Shown here in pieces: positions 1-8,866 of a DNA stretch of 16,246 nt. The notes beneath the pieces were generated by a model, which saw nothing but the letters and a program-made list of their open reading frames with translations, was not told the DNA's origin and did not search any database. This DNA is from JACDDK01 sp041747155. GTDB taxonomy: Bacteria; Actinomycetota; Rubrobacteria; Rubrobacterales; Rubrobacteraceae. How positions within the stretch are numbered: position 1 is the stretch's first letter; each line of letters begins with the position of its first letter. A program made the position numbers and the translations under genes. The DNA lies in the NCBI GenBank assembly GCA_041747155.1, contig JBGTFQ010000161.1:1-16246 (forward strand), given 5' to 3'.

Positions 1-3000
1 GAGCTCGACGACATCTTGGACGAGGAGGTGCAGCCATGGACCGCCCAACAGCTCACCGAAGCCGAGGAGGCGGCCAGCAACTCCATCCGGGGTGTTTACG
101 TGACCATACTGGTGTTGCTGCTCGTGGGCCTGCTCGTTGGAGCTCTGGCGGCGAGTACCATCGGACGCAATATCCTGGGCTCCGTGCGACGGCTCAAGAG
201 CGGGGCGGACAAAGTCGGAGGAGGAGATTTCGAGCACAGGATCGAGCCTTACACCGACGACGAGTTGGGCTCGGTGGCCGTAGCCTTCAACGAAATGCTG
301 GATAAACGCCAGGAGTCGAACTCCGCGCTGCGGGACAGTGAGGAGCGCTTCCGGAGTCTCTCCGAATCCACGTTCGAGGGCATCATCATTAGCGAGAAGG
401 GTAAGATTCTCCAATCCAACCGCGCCTTCGCCGAGATGTTCGACTACAAGACTGATGAGGTCGTCGGTAAGAACACCCTGGACTTCACGCTGCCCATTTA
501 CCACGACCTCATACAGAGCAACTCGCTCTCCAACTACGAAGAGCCCTACGAGGTGGAGGGAATCAGAAAAGACGGTTCCACCTTCGACATAGAGCTTCGC
601 GGAAAGTCGTCGTCCTATGTGGACCGCGTCGTCTACACGACGGCGGTGCGGGATATAACCGCCCGCAAGGAAGCGGAGGCCAAGGTTCGGCAGGCCGAGG
701 TCCGATACCGCACGCTGGTCGAGCAACTCCCAGCGGTGGTGTACACGCAGGAGATAGCCAACCCTAGCCGCACCACGTACATGAGCCCTCAGATAGAAGT
801 ACTTCAGGGCTACACACCACAGGAGATAATGTCCGACCCTGAGCACTGGACAAAGACCCTCCACCCCGACGACTGTGAGCGTGTGCTGGCCGAAGATGAG
901 CGCACGAACGAAAGCTTCGAACCCTTTGTCCAGGAATACCGGCAGTTCACCAAAGACGGACGGATCGTGTGGATGCGCGACGAGGCGGTGGTGGTGCGCG
1001 ATGAGGAAGGCGAGCCCCTGTTCTGGCAGGGGGTCTTTTCGGATATCACCGAGCGCAAAAAGGTCGAGGAAGCGTTGCACAAGAGCGAGGCGCGCACCCG
1101 CGCCATTGTGGAGACGGCCACCGACGGCATCATCACCATGACCACAAGCGGCATGATCCGCTCTTTCAACCCCAGCGCCGAGCGTATCTTCGGCTACTCA
1201 GCCGAGGAAATAACTGGCCGCCCCTTGCGGGAGCTAATGCCCGAGAGGTTCCGGACGATGCACGAGGCTGGTTTCCGGCGCTACCTGGAAACCGGCGTGT
1301 CCCGCCTGATCGGCAAGGGCGCCGTCGAGCTTGCGGGTCTGCGTAAAAACGGCGAAGAATTTCCTCTCGAACTCTCGCTCGGAGAGATGCGCGAGGATGA
1401 CGACATCCTGTTCACCGGCATACTGCGCGACGTTACCGAGCGCAATGAGGCCGATAAGGCTCTTCGTACAAGCGAGGAGCGTTACCGGCTCGTCGCCCAA
1501 GCGACAAAAGAGACGATCTGGGACTCGGATATTCTAGCCGACCGCCAGACCTGGAACGGAGCAGTCGAGGAGATGATCGGGCTCTCCGAAAACGTCCAGA
1601 CCGACGGCGCGTGGTGGGAGGATCACATCCACCCCGAAGACCGCGAGAGAATTGTGTCAAAAATCGAAGCGTTGTTGGGTAGCGATCAGAGGATGTGGTC
1701 CGACGAGTACCGATTCCAACGCTCCGACGGTGAGTACATAAACGTCATGGACCGCGGTTTTGTGCTGCGCGACGAAGACGGCCAGCCGGTACGCGTGATC
1801 GGCTCTATGATGGATGTAACCGAACGTCGGCGGGACGCGCTGCGCCTCAATGCTCAGTACGCTGTGGTTCGCGCTCTCGAAGAATCCTTAACCTTCGAGG
1901 AAGCGTCGCCAAAGATAATGCGGACCATCTGCGAGACCCTGGACTGGAGCGTCGCGGAATTCTGGGGCATCGACCACGAGTCCAACACTTTGCGCTGCGA
2001 GCTAACCTGGAGCCAGTCGCCGGAAGAGACCGACGATCTCACCGAAGCGGGCAAGAGACGGTCATTCGATTGGGGCGAGGGTTTACCAGGTCGAGTCTGG
2101 GAGAGTGGTGAGCCAGCTTGGATCCCGGACGTAACCCTCGACGATAACTTTCCGAGGGCCGAAGTCGCGGTTCGTTCCGGGCTGCACGGCGCTTTCGCTT
2201 TCCCAATAGTATTGCGCGGGGAGACCCTCGGGATAATGGACTTCTTTAGCCACGATGCTCGCCGGGAGGATGACACCATCCTGGAGATGATGCGAACCGT
2301 GGGCAGCCAAATCGGGCAGTTCATCGAACGCCGGAGAGCTGCAGAAGGGCTGCGGGAGTCCGAAAACGAGCTTCGAGCGCTTTTCGCCTCTATGACCGAC
2401 GTGATACTGGTCCTCGACTCCGATGGTCGGTACCTGGAGATCGCCCCAACCAACCCCTCGCTATTGGTCAAACCTGCGGAAGACCTTGTCGGAAAGACAA
2501 TACACGACGTATTCCCGGCAGACGAAGCCGACATCTTCCTAGATCACATCAGGCGGTCTCTAGAAGGCGACACTTCCGTCAACATCGAATATAGCATCCC
2601 ATTAGCAGACACGGAAGTCTGGTTTTCCGGCGCAATCTCCCCGATGGACGAAAACCGTGTGATATTTATAGCCCGCGACATCACCGAGCGTCGGGCTGCC
2701 GAGAGACTCCAGGCCGTGCAAGTCCGTCAGACAGCCTTGCGAGCCGAGATCAGCGAAGCCCTGACCACCGGCGGTGGCCTAACCGCCATTCTTCAGCGGT
2801 GCTCGGATTCGATGGTGCGACACTTCGACACATCCCTGGCCCGCATCTGGACGTTCGATGAAGAGGAAAACGTTCTGGAGTTGCAAGCCAGTGCGGGATT
2901 GTACACGGAGCTCGATGGTCCCATGCGACGTATACCAGTTGGCGAGAAGCTCGGGCGCGTCGTCGAGAACCGCCAGCCCTACACGACCAACGATATCCAG

Positions 3001-6000
3001 AACGACCCTAACTTTGACGGTAGGGATTGGGCCAAACGCGAAGGACTCGTGTCCACTGCCAACTACCCGCTCATTATCGAGGATCGGGTAGTCGGAGCTA
3101 TCGCGCTCTTCGACCAAAAACCGCTACCACCGGATACCCTCGACGGCCTGGCCTCCATCACGGACGCCATCGCCCAAGGGACAAGGCGCAAGCGGGCGGA
3201 GGAGGATCTAAAGGAACTAACCGTCTCGCTGGAGCGGCGCGTAGCCGAGCGGACCCTACAGTTGGAGGAAGCCAGTGAAGAGGCGCGCCTCAGCGAGGAG
3301 CGTTACAGGCTTGTGGTGGCCGCCAGCAACGACGGCATCTTCGATTTCGACCTCACAACCGGTGAGATCTACTGGAACGACCGACTGTATGAGATAGTCG
3401 GACTCTCCCAAGAGGATTTCACTCCGACACTCGACTCGTTCTTCACGCTGGTGCATCCGAGCGACGCGGACTCCATGCGAGAGGGTCTGGAAAAGCATTT
3501 TGCGGACCCTGGCGACAGCGGATATTCCCACGAATTCCGCATCCAGCACTCATCTGGCGAGTACCGGCATTGCATAACCCGCGGCAAGGCCATCCGTGGG
3601 CTAGACGGCGAAGCTTTGAGGTTCTCGGGTTCCTTGAGCGACATCACCGAGCGCAAGCAGGCCGAGAATGATCTGGCATCCAGCGAGGAGCGTTACCGTT
3701 CGCTGTTCCGGGACAACCCGGACGCTGTCTACTCCCTGGACTCCGAGGGCAACTTCATGACGGCCAATCCCGCCAACGAGCGTCTTAGCGGGCGTGGCAT
3801 CGGCGATCTAATCGGCATGAACTCGCTGGAGTTGATCGTTCCGGAGTATCGCCGAAGCTCTACGCGGAGTTTCCTGGCGGCCCGTGGTGGCGAGCCGCAG
3901 AACTTCGAGATGGCGATCCGGCACATTGATGGTCGACGGGTCGAGATCGGGATGACCCAACTACCCATCTCTGTGGGCGGCGAGATCGTGGGCGTCTACG
4001 GTATCGCAAAGGACATCACCGAGCGCAAACGGGCGGAGGCAGCACTCCGAGATCTGAACGAGTCCCTTGAGAACCGGGTAGAGGAACGAACCGAAGCGCT
4101 TCAAGCCACTGTGGCCGAGCTGGAGAAACTCGGGCAAGAGCTGGAGGAGGCGAAGGTCGCCGCCGAGGCAGCCAACCGAGCCAAGAGCGACTTCCTGGCA
4201 AATATGTCGCATGAGATCCGGACTCCCATGAACGGAGTTATCGGGATGACGGAGATTCTCCTGGACACCGAACTCTCCGAAGAACAACGCGAGTTCGCGG
4301 ATACCGTCCGCTCATCGGGTGAGAACCTGCTGCACGTCGTAAACGACATCCTGGACTTCTCGAAGATAGAGGCAGGCGCCTTGGCCCTGGAGACCATCAA
4401 CTTCGACCTTCGTATGGAAGTCGAGGAGATCGCGCACCTTTTGGCCGAGAAGGCTTACGGAAAGGGTTTGGAGCTTTTCGGCTTTGTCGAACCCGAGACA
4501 CCGACGGCCCTGCGCGGCGACCCGTTCCGGCTGCGTCAGGTCATAACGAACCTTATTGGAAATGCGATCAAGTTCACCTCTGAAGGCGAGGTCGGCGTGC
4601 GTGTGAGCCTGCAATCGGAGGATGTCGAGCGGGCCGTGCTGTACTTCGAGGTGACCGACACGGGTATTGGCCTAACCCCCGAGCAGCAGGATCGACTCTT
4701 CCAATCCTTCTCTCAGGCGGACACCTCCACGACCCGCCGCTACGGTGGCACAGGTCTTGGCCTCGCCATCTGCAAGCAGCTGATCGATTTGATGGGCGGT
4801 GACATCGGGGTAGAGAGCACGCCGGACCAGGGGAGCAAGTTCTGGTTTACGGTAAGCGTCCGCAAACAACCTGAAAACGACCGAGTTGTGGTCAGCCCGC
4901 GCTCCGATCTTCGAAGCCTGAAGGTTCTGGTCATTGACGACAACACCACCAACCGATCCATCCTCGAAAAACAAGTCACCTCCTGGGGGATGCATCACTC
5001 CGAGGCTGAAGGTGGGCAACAGGGTCTCGCGATGCTCGCGGAAGCCGAAGCATCCGGCACCCCCTACGACCTAGCCATCCTGGACATGCAAATGCCAGAC
5101 ATGGACGGTATGCAACTCGCCGAACTCATAAGAGACGACTCGAAACTCTCGACCACAAACCTCGTGATGCTAACTTCGATGGGCCAGCGAGGAGATGGCA
5201 GCAAGGCCCGCGCAGTTGGGATCTCAGCGTACCTTACCAAGCCGGTTAGACAATCCGAACTCTACAACTGCCTCGTCATGGTGATGGGTTCCACTTTCGG
5301 CCAGAACACCAACGGCGCAACCACCGAACCTCAGCTGATAACCCGTCACAACCTGCGCGAGGTAACCCGCCGGAGCAATGTGCATCTGCTCGTCGCCGAA
5401 GACAATCCCGTCAACCAGAAAGTCGCCCTGCGGATGCTCGAAAAGCTAGGGTATCGCGCGGATCTCGCGACAAACGGCCTCAAAGCCGTCGAAGCCCTCT
5501 CCAAAAACCATTATGATGCCGTACTCATGGACTGTCAGATGCCAGAAATGGACGGATACGAGGCGACCGCTGAGATCCGTCGCCGCGAAAAAGCCACCGA
5601 AAAATCCCGAACGCCCGTCATCGCCATGACCGCCAACGCCCTGGAAGGCGACCGGGAGTTGGCACTTGAATCCGGCATGGACGACCACCTAGCCAAGCCG
5701 GTCAAACCAGCGGATCTCCTGGAGATGCTGGAACGTTGGGTCCCCGCCACAGAAACCGAAGATGTCCTACTGACAATCCCAGAGATAGACCAGCCCGAAG
5801 AACTTCCTAACACCGACGAAGCAACAGCTCTGGACCCGAAAATCGTGGATGAACTACGGGAGCTCGGCGATGGGGACTCAAGCCTCATACTCGAGCTAGT
5901 GGACATATTCCTGGAGGATGTTCCGCCACGGCTGGCTGAGCTACGCGAGGCAATGCTAAACGACTCCGCCACGGACGTGGAGCGTGTAGCGCACGCGCTC

Positions 6001-6186
6001 AAGGGTAGCGCAGGAAGCATGGGAGCCACGCCGTTCAGCGATGTGGCTTCGGAGCTTCAAGACATCGGTACTTCTGGCGACCTCGCTTCAGCCGACGCCG
6101 GTATTCAAAGGCTCGAATACGAGTGGGATCGCGCCCGGATAGCATTAGAGGAACTCAAAGAGTCGGAAACGGGTGGCGAAGTTTGA
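1..6186 (+). CDS. Multi-PAS/GAF hybrid sensor histidine kinase with two receivers and HPt (5'-truncated)
   Basis: The reading frame is open from base 1, so the start and any extracellular sensor lie outside the window. Residues here are numbered from the TTG at 16. A TM segment (about 24-46) leads into HAMP (47-98). Next come PAS1 (108-228), PAS2 (229-355), PAS3 (357-485), PAS4 (487-610), GAF1 (611-775), PAS5 (781-900), GAF2 (908-1060), PAS6 (1093-1215) and PAS7 (1223-1345). PAS2, PAS4 and PAS6 carry an HP(D/E/S)D-type motif. A coiled coil precedes HisKA with phospho-acceptor H1399 (SHEIRTP). HATPase_c shows the N box (N1516), DTGIG (1548-1552) and GGTGLGLA (1577-1584). Two receivers have acceptors D1690 and D1839 and intact TS/TA and KP motifs. 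A C-terminal HPt has H1993 (HALKGS). This is a complete His-Asp-His phosphorelay at the membrane. Overlap with the next gene makes the REC-GGDEF protein the obvious partner. The ligand is unknown. Confidence 0.95.
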   Translation, partial: ELDDILDEEVQPWTAQQLTEAEEAASNSIRGVYVTILVLLLVGLLVGALAASTIGRNILGSVRRLKSGADKVGGGDFEHRIEPYTDDELGSVAVAFNEMLDKRQESNSALRDSEERFRSLSESTFEGIIISEKGKILQSNRAFAEMFDYKTDEVVGKNTLDFTLPIYHDLIQSNSLSNYEEPYEVEGIRKDGSTFDIELRGKSSSYVDRVVYTTAVRDITARKEAEAKVRQAEVRYRTLVEQLPAVVYTQEIANPSRTTYMSPQIEVLQGYTPQEIMSDPEHWTKTLHPDDCERVLAEDERTNESFEPFVQEYRQFTKDGRIVWMRDEAVVVRDEEGEPLFWQGVFSDITERKKVEEALHKSEARTRAIVETATDGIITMTTSGMIRSFNPSAERIFGYSAEEITGRPLRELMPERFRTMHEAGFRRYLETGVSRLIGKGAVELAGLRKNGEEFPLELSLGEMREDDDILFTGILRDVTERNEADKALRTSEERYRLVAQATKETIWDSDILADRQTWNGAVEEMIGLSENVQTDGAWWEDHIHPEDRERIVSKIEALLGSDQRMWSDEYRFQRSDGEYINVMDRGFVLRDEDGQPVRVIGSMMDVTERRRDALRLNAQYAVVRALEESLTFEEASPKIMRTICETLDWSVAEFWGIDHESNTLRCELTWSQSPEETDDLTEAGKRRSFDWGEGLPGRVWESGEPAWIPDVTLDDNFPRAEVAVRSGLHGAFAFPIVLRGETLGIMDFFSHDARREDDTILEMMRTVGSQIGQFIERRRAAEGLRESENELRALFASMTDVILVLDSDGRYLEIAPTNPSLLVKPAEDLVGKTIHDVFPADEADIFLDHIRRSLEGDTSVNIEYSIPLADTEVWFSGAISPMDENRVIFIARDITERRAAERLQAVQVRQTALRAEISEALTTGGGLTAILQRCSDSMVRHFDTSLARIWTFDEEENVLELQASAGLYTELDGPMRRIPVGEKLGRVVENRQPYTTNDIQNDPNFDGRDWAKREGLVSTANYPLIIEDRVVGAIALFDQKPLPPDTLDGLASITDAIAQGTRRKRAEEDLKELTVSLERRVAERTLQLEEASEEARLSEERYRLVVAASNDGIFDFDLTTGEIYWNDRLYEIVGLSQEDFTPTLDSFFTLVHPSDADSMREGLEKHFADPGDSGYSHEFRIQHSSGEYRHCITRGKAIRGLDGEALRFSGSLSDITERKQAENDLASSEERYRSLFRDNPDAVYSLDSEGNFMTANPANERLSGRGIGDLIGMNSLELIVPEYRRSSTRSFLAARGGEPQNFEMAIRHIDGRRVEIGMTQLPISVGGEIVGVYGIAKDITERKRAEAALRDLNESLENRVEERTEALQATVAELEKLGQELEEAKVAAEAANRAKSDFLANMSHEIRTPMNGVIGMTEILLDTELSEEQREFADTVRSSGENLLHVVNDILDFSKIEAGALALETINFDLRMEVEEIAHLLAEKAYGKGLELFGFVEPETPTALRGDPFRLRQVITNLIGNAIKFTSEGEVGVRVSLQSEDVERAVLYFEVTDTGIGLTPEQQDRLFQSFSQADTSTTRRYGGTGLGLAICKQLIDLMGGDIGVESTPDQGSKFWFTVSVRKQPENDRVVVSPRSDLRSLKVLVIDDNTTNRSILEKQVTSWGMHHSEAEGGQQGLAMLAEAEASGTPYDLAILDMQMPDMDGMQLAELIRDDSKLSTTNLVMLTSMGQRGDGSKARAVGISAYLTKPVRQSELYNCLVMVMGSTFGQNTNGATTEPQLITRHNLREVTRRSNVHLLVAEDNPVNQKVALRMLEKLGYRADLATNGLKAVEALSKNHYDAVLMDCQMPEMDGYEATAEIRRREKATEKSRTPVIAMTANALEGDRELALESGMDDHLAKPVKPADLLEMLERWVPATETEDVLLTIPEIDQPEELPNTDEATALDPKIVDELRELGDGDSSLILELVDIFLEDVPPRLAELREAMLNDSATDVERVAHALKGSAGSMGATPFSDVASELQDIGTSGDLASADAGIQRLEYEWDRARIALEELKESETGGEV

Positions 6187-7133
6187 AGATTCTCGTCGCT
6201 GAAGACGACACGGTCTCGCGCATGATTATACAGCGAGCTGTGGAGAATCTAGGTCACGAAGTAATAGCCGCTACTGACGGTGACGAAGCCTGGAAAATGT
6301 TTCAGGACACCACTAGTGTAGACGTAGTCATCAGCGACTGGATGATGCCCGGCATGAGCGGCCTCGAACTTTGCGCTCGCGTCCGAACCGCCGACGAATC
6401 CGAAGGTTACACGTTCTTCGTCTTTCTAACGGCGCTCCAAGACAAAGACCACATCCTCGAAGGCATGGATGCGGGTGCCGACGACTACCTCTCCAAACCC
6501 CTAAACCGCGACGAACTGAGGGCAAGGCTGGTGGCTGCGGATCGGGTTATGACCCTGCACCGGGCGTTCGAGAACCAGCGCCGCGAACTCCAAGAACTCA
6601 ACCAGGAGCTGCACAATCAGGCCCGCCAGGACACCCTCACGGGCCTCGGAAACCGCCTGCAACTGCGCGAGGATTTGAACGTCCTTGAAGCCCGAGTCAG
6701 ACGCTACGGTCATTCATACTGCGCTATCCTCTGCGACGTAGACAACTTCAAGCTCTACAACGATCACTACGGCCACCTTGAGGGCGACGAAGTGCTAAGA
6801 GAAATGGGAGACGCAATACTCGAAGCCTTCCGAGACGGTGATTCAGCCTACCGCTACGGTGGGGAGGAATTTCTAATAATCCTACCCGAACAGACCCTCG
6901 CATCCGCTTCGATAGCCGCCGAACGAATGCGCTCAGCCGTAGAGAAACGCGCTATCCCGCACGCCGCCAAAGACCCGGACGCAGTGGTCACAGTTAGCGC
7001 CGGTCTCGCGCAACTATCCGCTGGTGAATCCAAAGACATCGCCACGCTTCTCCAACAGGCTGATACAGCTCTCTACAAAGCCAAAAACAACGGCAAGAAT
7101 CGCGTCGAGATCTACGACCCGGACGAGGATTAA
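6183..7133 (+). CDS. Response regulator diguanylate cyclase (REC-GGDEF)
   Basis: This 316-residue cytoplasmic protein has an N-terminal receiver: acidic pair D8-D9, phospho-acceptor D52 in SDWMMPG, T83 and K105. A short helical linker (about 125-148) and a GGDEF domain (about 150-312) follow. The active site is GGEEF at 226-230. RDGD at 217-220 sits five residues before it and matches the RxxD inhibition site, so an active, feedback-inhibited cyclase making c-di-GMP from two GTP is expected. The organisation resembles WspR/PleD-type regulators. I chose the TTG at 6183 over a GTG at 6123: it gives the canonical MKILVAEDD receiver start, has GGGTGG six bases upstream (6171-6176), and overlaps the kinase stop as TTGA. 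Translational coupling to the kinase is likely. Its TAA also overlaps the stop of the opposing receiver gene. Confidence 0.95.
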   Translation: MKILVAEDDTVSRMIIQRAVENLGHEVIAATDGDEAWKMFQDTTSVDVVISDWMMPGMSGLELCARVRTADESEGYTFFVFLTALQDKDHILEGMDAGADDYLSKPLNRDELRARLVAADRVMTLHRAFENQRRELQELNQELHNQARQDTLTGLGNRLQLREDLNVLEARVRRYGHSYCAILCDVDNFKLYNDHYGHLEGDEVLREMGDAILEAFRDGDSAYRYGGEEFLIILPEQTLASASIAAERMRSAVEKRAIPHAAKDPDAVVTVSAGLAQLSAGESKDIATLLQQADTALYKAKNNGKNRVEIYDPDED

Positions 7134-7543
7134 AGAGAGCTTGCGTCGCGGTGTTGGATGCGCCACATGACAGTGCGAACGCGAGCGGCGAGTTCATCGG
7201 GAGAGAACGGTTTGGTTACATAGTCGTCAAGGCCGCTTTCGAGACCTTCGATGATGTCCCGCTCGCTCCCCTTGGAGGTGAGCATTATGACCGGCAGCTT
7301 CGAGACAGCCGAGTTCTTGCTCTTGCGGATAGCCCGTACTAGCTGCAAGCCGTTCATCCGGGGCATTAGCTGATCGGTTATGAGGATGCTCGGGATCGCG
7401 CCGTCTTCGAGTTTCTCAAGGGCTTCTTGTCCATCGTAGGCTTCGATGATTTCGTAGCCCAACCCGGAGAGCTTGGCGGTCACTATGCGCCGCACAACTC
7501 GGTCGTCGTCCGCCACCAATATCTTCAGCCTGCTCGGCCCCAC
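7130..7543 (-). CDS. Stand-alone receiver-domain response regulator
   Basis: This single-domain receiver of 137 residues has no output domain. It keeps the acidic triad D12-D14, phospho-acceptor D57 (TDQLMP), T89 (MLTSKGS) and K111 in TKPF. Such CheY/DivK-like proteins act through protein contacts or as phosphate shuttles or sinks. I chose the GTG at 7543 because GAGGTG (7551-7556) lies seven bases upstream. A GTG at 7558 would add five residues but places the ribosome binding site inside the gene. It converges on the REC-GGDEF gene with a four-base stop overlap and is divergent from the HEAT/GT2 operon, so it may link the two groups. The kinase HPt could be its phosphodonor; that is inference. 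Confidence 0.92.
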   Translation of the reverse strand: MGPSRLKILVADDDRVVRRIVTAKLSGLGYEIIEAYDGQEALEKLEDGAIPSILITDQLMPRMNGLQLVRAIRKSKNSAVSKLPVIMLTSKGSERDIIEGLESGLDDYVTKPFSPDELAARVRTVMWRIQHRDASSL

Positions 7544-7550
7544 GAATCTA

Positions 7551-7556
7551 CACCTC
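7551..7556 (-). promoter_or_regulatory. Ribosome binding site deciding the receiver-gene start
   Basis: GAGGTG on the minus strand, seven bases before the GTG at 7543. It favours that start over the upstream GTG at 7558, which would overlap it. Confidence 0.6.
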
Positions 7557-7602
7557 ACTGGGTATTGGCACTTACTGCATCAACTGACCAGACATCCTAA
7601 AC

Positions 7603-7608
7603 ATTATA
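7603..7608 (-). promoter_or_regulatory. -10 box candidate for the stand-alone receiver gene
   Basis: A perfect TATAAT on the minus strand would give a transcript starting near 7596, with a leader of about 50 bases before the GTG at 7543. The hexamer 17 bases further upstream (CTTATA) matches TTGACA at only three positions, so the -35 is weak or the promoter depends on an activator. Confidence 0.45.
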
Positions 7609-7630
7609 GATGCTATGGTCGATACTATAA
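7604..7630. promoter_or_regulatory. Inverted repeat in the divergent promoter region (possible operator)
   Basis: TTATAG (7604-7609) and CTATAA (7625-7630) are perfect inverted repeats separated by 15 bases, so arm centres are 21 bases or two helical turns apart. One arm overlaps the minus-strand TATAAT and the other overlaps the probable plus-strand -10 region. This is the geometry expected of an operator serving both divergent genes. The arms are short and AT-rich, so chance or overlapping promoter sequence is possible. Confidence 0.3.
7623..7628 (+). promoter_or_regulatory. -10-like element suggesting a leaderless HEAT-operon transcript
   Basis: TACTAT ends five bases before the ATG at 7634, so transcription could begin at the A of the start codon. 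The only purine-rich stretch upstream (AAGG at 7629-7632) is one base from the ATG, too close for a normal ribosome binding site. Leaderless mRNAs are common in Actinobacteria. No convincing -35 is visible. Confidence 0.3.
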
Positions 7631-7633
7631 GGT

Positions 7634-8866
7634 ATGCAGAGTTTGGGCTTCATAGTTTGGGCCGTCATAGTTATGGTTTTCTTGAACCTCCTGTTCGTTG
7701 TCCTGACGCTCGGGACCAAAGCCTTGCGGATAATTATGAAACATCGCAACGAGCGGCGAAAGGAAAAACTAGAAGAAGCCCTTGAATCTTCTCTGGAAAC
7801 AGGAGAGATTCACCAGGATCTACAAAACGTCAGCAGTCGCGACCTGGACATACTCGCCTCTCTGCTGATTCAGTACCTCTCCGTGCTGAGCGGCTCCGAG
7901 CGTGACCGGCTCGTGCAACTATCTACCGAGGCAGGGCTGCGGGAGGCGTACTCGCGCAGGATGTCGGCTCACGGACGCTGGCGAAGGGCGCGAGCGGCTG
8001 AAAACCTGGGATACTTTGGCGGCCCTGACGCCGTAGCGCCACTCGCCGAAATGCTCTCTAACCCGGATGAGACTCTACGAGCCGTCGCGGCCCGCGCTCT
8101 GGCCCGGATCGGAACCCTAGGAGCAGTTGAGGCTCTGGCGCAGACTCTCAACGACACCTCCGAACTTACGCGCCTTCGAATGGCGGAGAATCTAGATAGG
8201 ATCGGCGCTCCTGCGATTCCGAGTTTGATAGACGTACTTGAGAACACCACAGGAGAAAACACAACAGATGGACCAGTACAGGCCGCACGAGTCTTGGGAG
8301 GACTTCGGGCGCTGGAGGCGCGACCGGCGCTAATTCGCGCAACGCTTCAAGGAGAGAGTGTGGATCTTCGGGCCAAATCCGCGTTCTCACTTGGCAAGAT
8401 CGGAGACCCAGAAGACATCTCGACCTTACTCAAGGCAGCCGAGGACGAAGCCTGGCCCGTGCGAACCCAGGCCGCAAGCTCTCTGGGTATGATCGGGGAG
8501 ACCGAGACCATCCCAACCCTTCAGCGTCTGACCTTGGACCAGGAGTGGTGGGTGCGCCTCAACGCGAGCCGGTCGCTCTCAAATATGGGACCCGCCGGAG
8601 AACGGGCGCTGACCGAACTACTCGAAAGCGAGGATCGCTACGCTCGGGACCGGGCTGCGGCTACCCTGGAAGAGCGCGGCATAACCCTGCGAGCGGTCGA
8701 AGAACTCGCTTTGGAAGATGAGCGTGGCGCTAGCTCGAAAGCTATGATCCAGGCTATGGCCCGCGCCGGAGCCGTAAAGTATCTCACCCGTCTCACCCGC
8801 ACCCTACCAGACAAAAAATCTCGCGACCTGCTAAAGAAAACGATGGCCGAGGCCCATGACGCTTAG
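7634..8866 (+). CDS. Membrane-anchored HEAT-repeat protein
   Basis: The 410-residue protein begins with a hydrophobic segment (residues 5-27). A basic and charged helix (35-55) and a helical region (about 65-110) follow. From about 115 to the C-terminus there are roughly eight HEAT/PBS-lyase-like helical repeats of about 30 residues (for example near 147, 244, 275 and 306), with recurring A-A-x-x-L-G-x-I-G patterns. The basic residues after the TM segment suggest that the repeat solenoid is cytoplasmic. Such solenoids are protein-binding scaffolds. Its gene overlaps the GT2 start by 11 bases (ATGACGCTTAG), so it probably supports or regulates that synthase at the membrane. No catalytic motif is seen. 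The ATG is the first in the frame after the divergent promoter region. Confidence 0.88.
   Translation: MQSLGFIVWAVIVMVFLNLLFVVLTLGTKALRIIMKHRNERRKEKLEEALESSLETGEIHQDLQNVSSRDLDILASLLIQYLSVLSGSERDRLVQLSTEAGLREAYSRRMSAHGRWRRARAAENLGYFGGPDAVAPLAEMLSNPDETLRAVAARALARIGTLGAVEALAQTLNDTSELTRLRMAENLDRIGAPAIPSLIDVLENTTGENTTDGPVQAARVLGGLRALEARPALIRATLQGESVDLRAKSAFSLGKIGDPEDISTLLKAAEDEAWPVRTQAASSLGMIGETETIPTLQRLTLDQEWWVRLNASRSLSNMGPAGERALTELLESEDRYARDRAAATLEERGITLRAVEELALEDERGASSKAMIQAMARAGAVKYLTRLTRTLPDKKSRDLLKKTMAEAHDA

Noticed and set aside
1854..2534. A 226-codon minus-strand open frame
   Set aside because: It lies wholly inside the kinase, on the opposite strand to recognisable PAS and GAF domains. 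Its translation is serine- and arginine-rich, low in complexity, and matches nothing I know.
6123..6182. Upstream GTG start for the REC-GGDEF gene
   Set aside because: It would add 20 residues overlapping the kinase HPt coding region and spoil the canonical receiver N-terminus; the TTG at 6183 has a ribosome binding site and the TTGA overlap.
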